From positions 64,856,492 to 64,920,491 of the forward strand of contig NC_031771.1 of assembly GCF_001522545.3 (NCBI RefSeq): DNA of 64,000 nt. The letters are read 5' to 3'. Position numbers and translations under genes: made by a program. The notes beneath the pieces are model-generated. The model saw nothing but the letters and a program-made list of their open reading frames with translations. It was not told the DNA's origin and did no database searches. The stretch is from Parus major. Its lineage: Eukaryota; Chordata; Aves; Passeriformes; Paridae. Shown here in pieces: positions 61,160-64,000 of this stretch; the stretch's first letter is position 1, and each line of letters begins with the position of its first letter.

Positions 61160-61399
61160 AATAATCACACAATGGTTTGGGTTGGAAGGGACCTAAAAGC
61201 CCACTCTGTTCCAACCCCCTGCCATGGGCAGGAGCACTTTCCACTAGCCCAGCTTGCTTCAGACCCCATCCAACCTGGCTTTGGACACTTCCAGCAATCC
61301 AGGGATAGCCACAGCTTCTCTGGACAATGTGTGCCAGGGCCTCCCCACCCTCACAGTAAGATTTCTTCCCAATCTACCCTCCTTCAGTTTAAGTTGAAA
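61160..61399 (-). mobile_element. CR1 LINE 3' fragment
   Basis: AATAATCACACAATGGTTTG, GGTTGGAAGGGACCTAAAAG, CCCCCTGCCATGGGCAGGAG, TTTGGACACTTCCAGCAATC and CCACAGCTTCTCTGGACAAT match an inverted CR1. It stops near CTTCAGTTTAAGTTGAAAC. Same orientation and subgroup as 59474-59748, somewhat more diverged. Confidence 0.92.
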
Positions 61400-64000
61400 C
61401 CTTATATCAATTACTTCTGTACATAGTCAATTTATTAAAGATTATGGTACCCATTAGAATAAAAGGAACCATAGAAACAACTAATTTTTAAAGATTTTTT
61501 TTCTTTCAAATTAATTCTACTTATTTCCTAAAAAAAAATAAAAATAAAAAATTAAAACTAATGCAGCCCCTGGACATGGTTGATTTAGATTATAAATGTT
61601 CAGTCCTTTCAAGAGACACGTATTGCCTTTGGTTTATGCTCTACTGAATTCCTATGTGAAATCGACTTTGAAGAGACCCTGGCACTAGAGAACACTAAGC
61701 AATGTGCATGGTGGGAAAGTCTGAGACATCACCCAGACATTACTGGGGGAAGGTACTAGTAAGTAATGACACAAATTCCTTCAACAGGTTGAAAAGAGGA
61801 ATACAAATCAAAGAGGAACCATGGTTTCCTCCAAGAGGAGGAAAGCTGGGTGTGCTGAGGACATGTGGAAATCAATCCTGTCATGTCCCACTCCACAGAG
61901 CTCTCTATCAAACCATACCCCCATTGCCTAGCACCATAAGACTCCTGTTATTATTGAATCAAAGGCATTCTGACCAGATTTTTGTGGGTGTCTGTCTAAA
62001 GGGGCACAGCTGAAGAGATTTCTCAGAAGTATCTGCATCTTGCTGTAGACAGAAGGAGCAATATTAAAGCACCAGATAAAAATGGGCACGTACCTGCTTT
62101 TTTTCATCTTTCTAGATCCCTCTTTCTATCTGCAGGCACACAAACCTGTTGACAATTCAGCTCCTTTGCAATTACAAGTATTTCTATATCTGTGCCTACA
62201 ACATAATAGACAATATCTCTGTGTGCTGTAACTACAAAGATACAGACACAGACCTAAATTCCATTCATCCTGAAGTTTAGGTCACCCAGGCCAAACGGAG
62301 CATAAATTGCATGGCACAAACTCTGCTGTCCTGCTTATCTGGGAAGCAGAACTTACAATTTCTGGCCCAAAGAAGAAAACAAAACAAGACAAAAAAAATA
62401 TTTAAAAGATAAAAAAATAAAACCACAGCAAAAAAAAAAAATCCCAAAGCAAAGCAAACCAAACTTCAAATTGTCTTAAATGTAGAAGAAAACATTGTCA
62501 GTTAACAATTATATAATATAATTGTATTATAAATACAATTAAATTGCAAGCAATACTGAAGTCAAAGTCCTTCAAGAGCTGCAGCCTTACAAATCAGAAC
62601 CAGGGATCTTCTCGCAAGCAAGAACATTTTCAAATTTTCCAGACCATCCTTTTTCCAAAACAAACAGCTATGAAATTCCTACTTCCACATTTTCAGATAC
62701 TGCTGCATCTATGTCAGCAGTAGAAGGTTGTTTTTTTATTTTCTTTTACAGAGGATGAACCATATAAATGTCACTTTAAAAAAAACAAAATAAAACACAT
62801 GAAACGTTGATCCCATCTTGTCAATTTATCAGCTGGTAGAGCTCATCCAACCTGAGTGAGCATGTAAGAGCTAAGCCATGCCAAGGGGTAGCTGGCACAG
62901 TTTTCTACCCTCCAGAGCAAGGATTAAGCAAGGACCAAGTTTTTGAAATCCTCAAGTTTCCAATTTGGCAGCAGCTCTGCTTGCTGGGCAGAAACACTTT
63001 GCCTGGCCCCTCAGAAGCATTTAAAACCACCTTCATCAACTGTCCCCATGGTTTGATTAGTGGTATTTAAAGGTGATTTGTACTTTTACAAACTTAAAAA
63101 ATATGTACCTTATTGTCAAATTGAGGTGAAAATTATACAAACCAACCAGTTTTATCACACATTCCCAACACTCTGTGACCTTACAGTATGAAGACTAAAG
63201 ACTTCTGTGTGTGTGCTAGGCTGGTAAATAATAGCTCTGGAAACCAAAAAACTTCAGTCCTAGGAAAGCTCAAGTCTGATCTTAAAAAAGAAAACCCTCA
63301 CATATACTTGAATTTACATTCAGAGGATGAGACATTGCCTGATACACCAAATACAGCAAGTTTTGCACTAAAATGTCAAGAACCCCACTTTAAAGCCACG
63401 GCAGAGAAGGAAGAATTAAGTGCAGCTCAATAAATATTATTATCCCCAGCAGGAGTAAAGCAAAACCAAACATCACCTTGCCCAACATCAGCTCCTGATG
63501 CCAGAGTGGCTCAATTTCAGTCAGAGCTGCTGGTGACACAAATGTAAGAGGAGATGAATGAGTTGGCTTGTTAGTCAGCATGAATGCCTCGTAAAAGATC
63601 TCATCCCCACTAAAGGCAGGAACTTTGTTATTGTGAGTTACAGAGAGCGCATGAGCTCCCTCTCATTTTTATATAATACTCAGTTAATTCAAAAGGATTG
63701 GGTCAATACACACACAGTTCAGCTTTTGATGTGCTGTTGAACATTATCTTCTGCTGTTGCTCATTTCTCCTTTTGTTGTGAAAAGAGTAAATCCTGTGTA
63801 TCTGCCCAACCCTGCTCATCTTTCTAGTCTTCTCTTTTTCCGTTTTTCTTTTCTTTTTAATTCTATCACATGTATTCTGAGTGAATATAAAAAAAAAAAT
63901 AAAATCTTACTTTCATTAGGTCTCATGACTTTGTTTCTTTTCTTGCATTAACATAAGTTTGTCTGTGAAGACAGTGGCTCATCAAAATCACTTGGAGTAA
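61400..64000. other. Unique AT-rich sequence to window end
   Basis: No supported gene. A-rich low-complexity tracts lie at 61529-61556, 62381-62462 and 63889-63903. A 9-bp palindrome (AATTGTATT and its complement) lies near 62520-62540 in AT-rich context. Confidence 0.55.

Noticed and set aside
62500..62545. AT-rich palindrome
   Set aside because: Nine-bp arms made almost wholly of A and T are common in DNA of this composition.
1..64000. CRISPR arrays, operons, phage or bacterial defence systems
   Set aside because: The sequence is vertebrate: CR1 LINEs, microsatellites and no gene-dense coding. Nothing resembling such systems is present.

Overview
This is 64 kb of nuclear DNA from a vertebrate, almost certainly a bird. 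It is AT-rich and CpG-poor. It carries about eighteen 3'-end copies of the CR1 LINE, recognisable on either strand by the terminal block that reads GGTTTGGGTTGGAAGGGACC or its complement. One LTR fragment resembles avian, perhaps passerine, endogenous-retrovirus LTRs, and there are a few very old MIR-like SINE relics. I found no protein-coding exon, rRNA, tRNA or other functional RNA gene that I can support. The window is best read as intergenic sequence or the inside of a very large intron. Every open frame is short, and the longest ones lie in repeats, run across the assembly gap, or have lengths expected by chance in AT-rich DNA.

Layout. 1-10.7 kb: mostly unique AT-rich DNA with two CR1 copies, one LTR fragment (about 6.1-6.27 kb) and one MIR-like relic. 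10.7-12.9 kb: a CR1-rich block in which a plus-strand CR1 is inserted into an older minus-strand CR1, followed by a longer old plus-strand CR1. 12.9-23.7 kb: unique sequence with two degraded CR1s. 23,713-24,470: an assembly gap of 758 N whose right edge is a 12-bp tandem repeat. 24.5-33.1 kb: unique AT-rich sequence, several small tandem duplications, two abutting CR1s at 27.3-27.7 kb and the longest CR1 remnant at 32.5-33.1 kb. 33-44 kb: unique sequence, short CR1 fragments, one MIR-like relic, and an unexplained pair of ~125-bp direct repeats near 42.1-42.7 kb. 44-56 kb: one good CR1 (44.3-44.8 kb), a perfect 14-bp hairpin (43.9 kb), two MIR-like relics (48.6 and 53.2 kb). 56-64 kb: three minus-strand CR1s and unique DNA.

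There is no operon-like or pathway organisation to describe. The informative content is the history of retroposition (at least two CR1 age classes, with a TGG insertion marking one subgroup), local tandem duplication, a likely collapsed minisatellite at the gap, and a few unexplained dispersed or inverted repeats. I did not find a convincing previously undescribed biological system. Repeat assignments rest on recognising family consensus features by eye, without a library search, and edges are approximate to about 10-20 bp.
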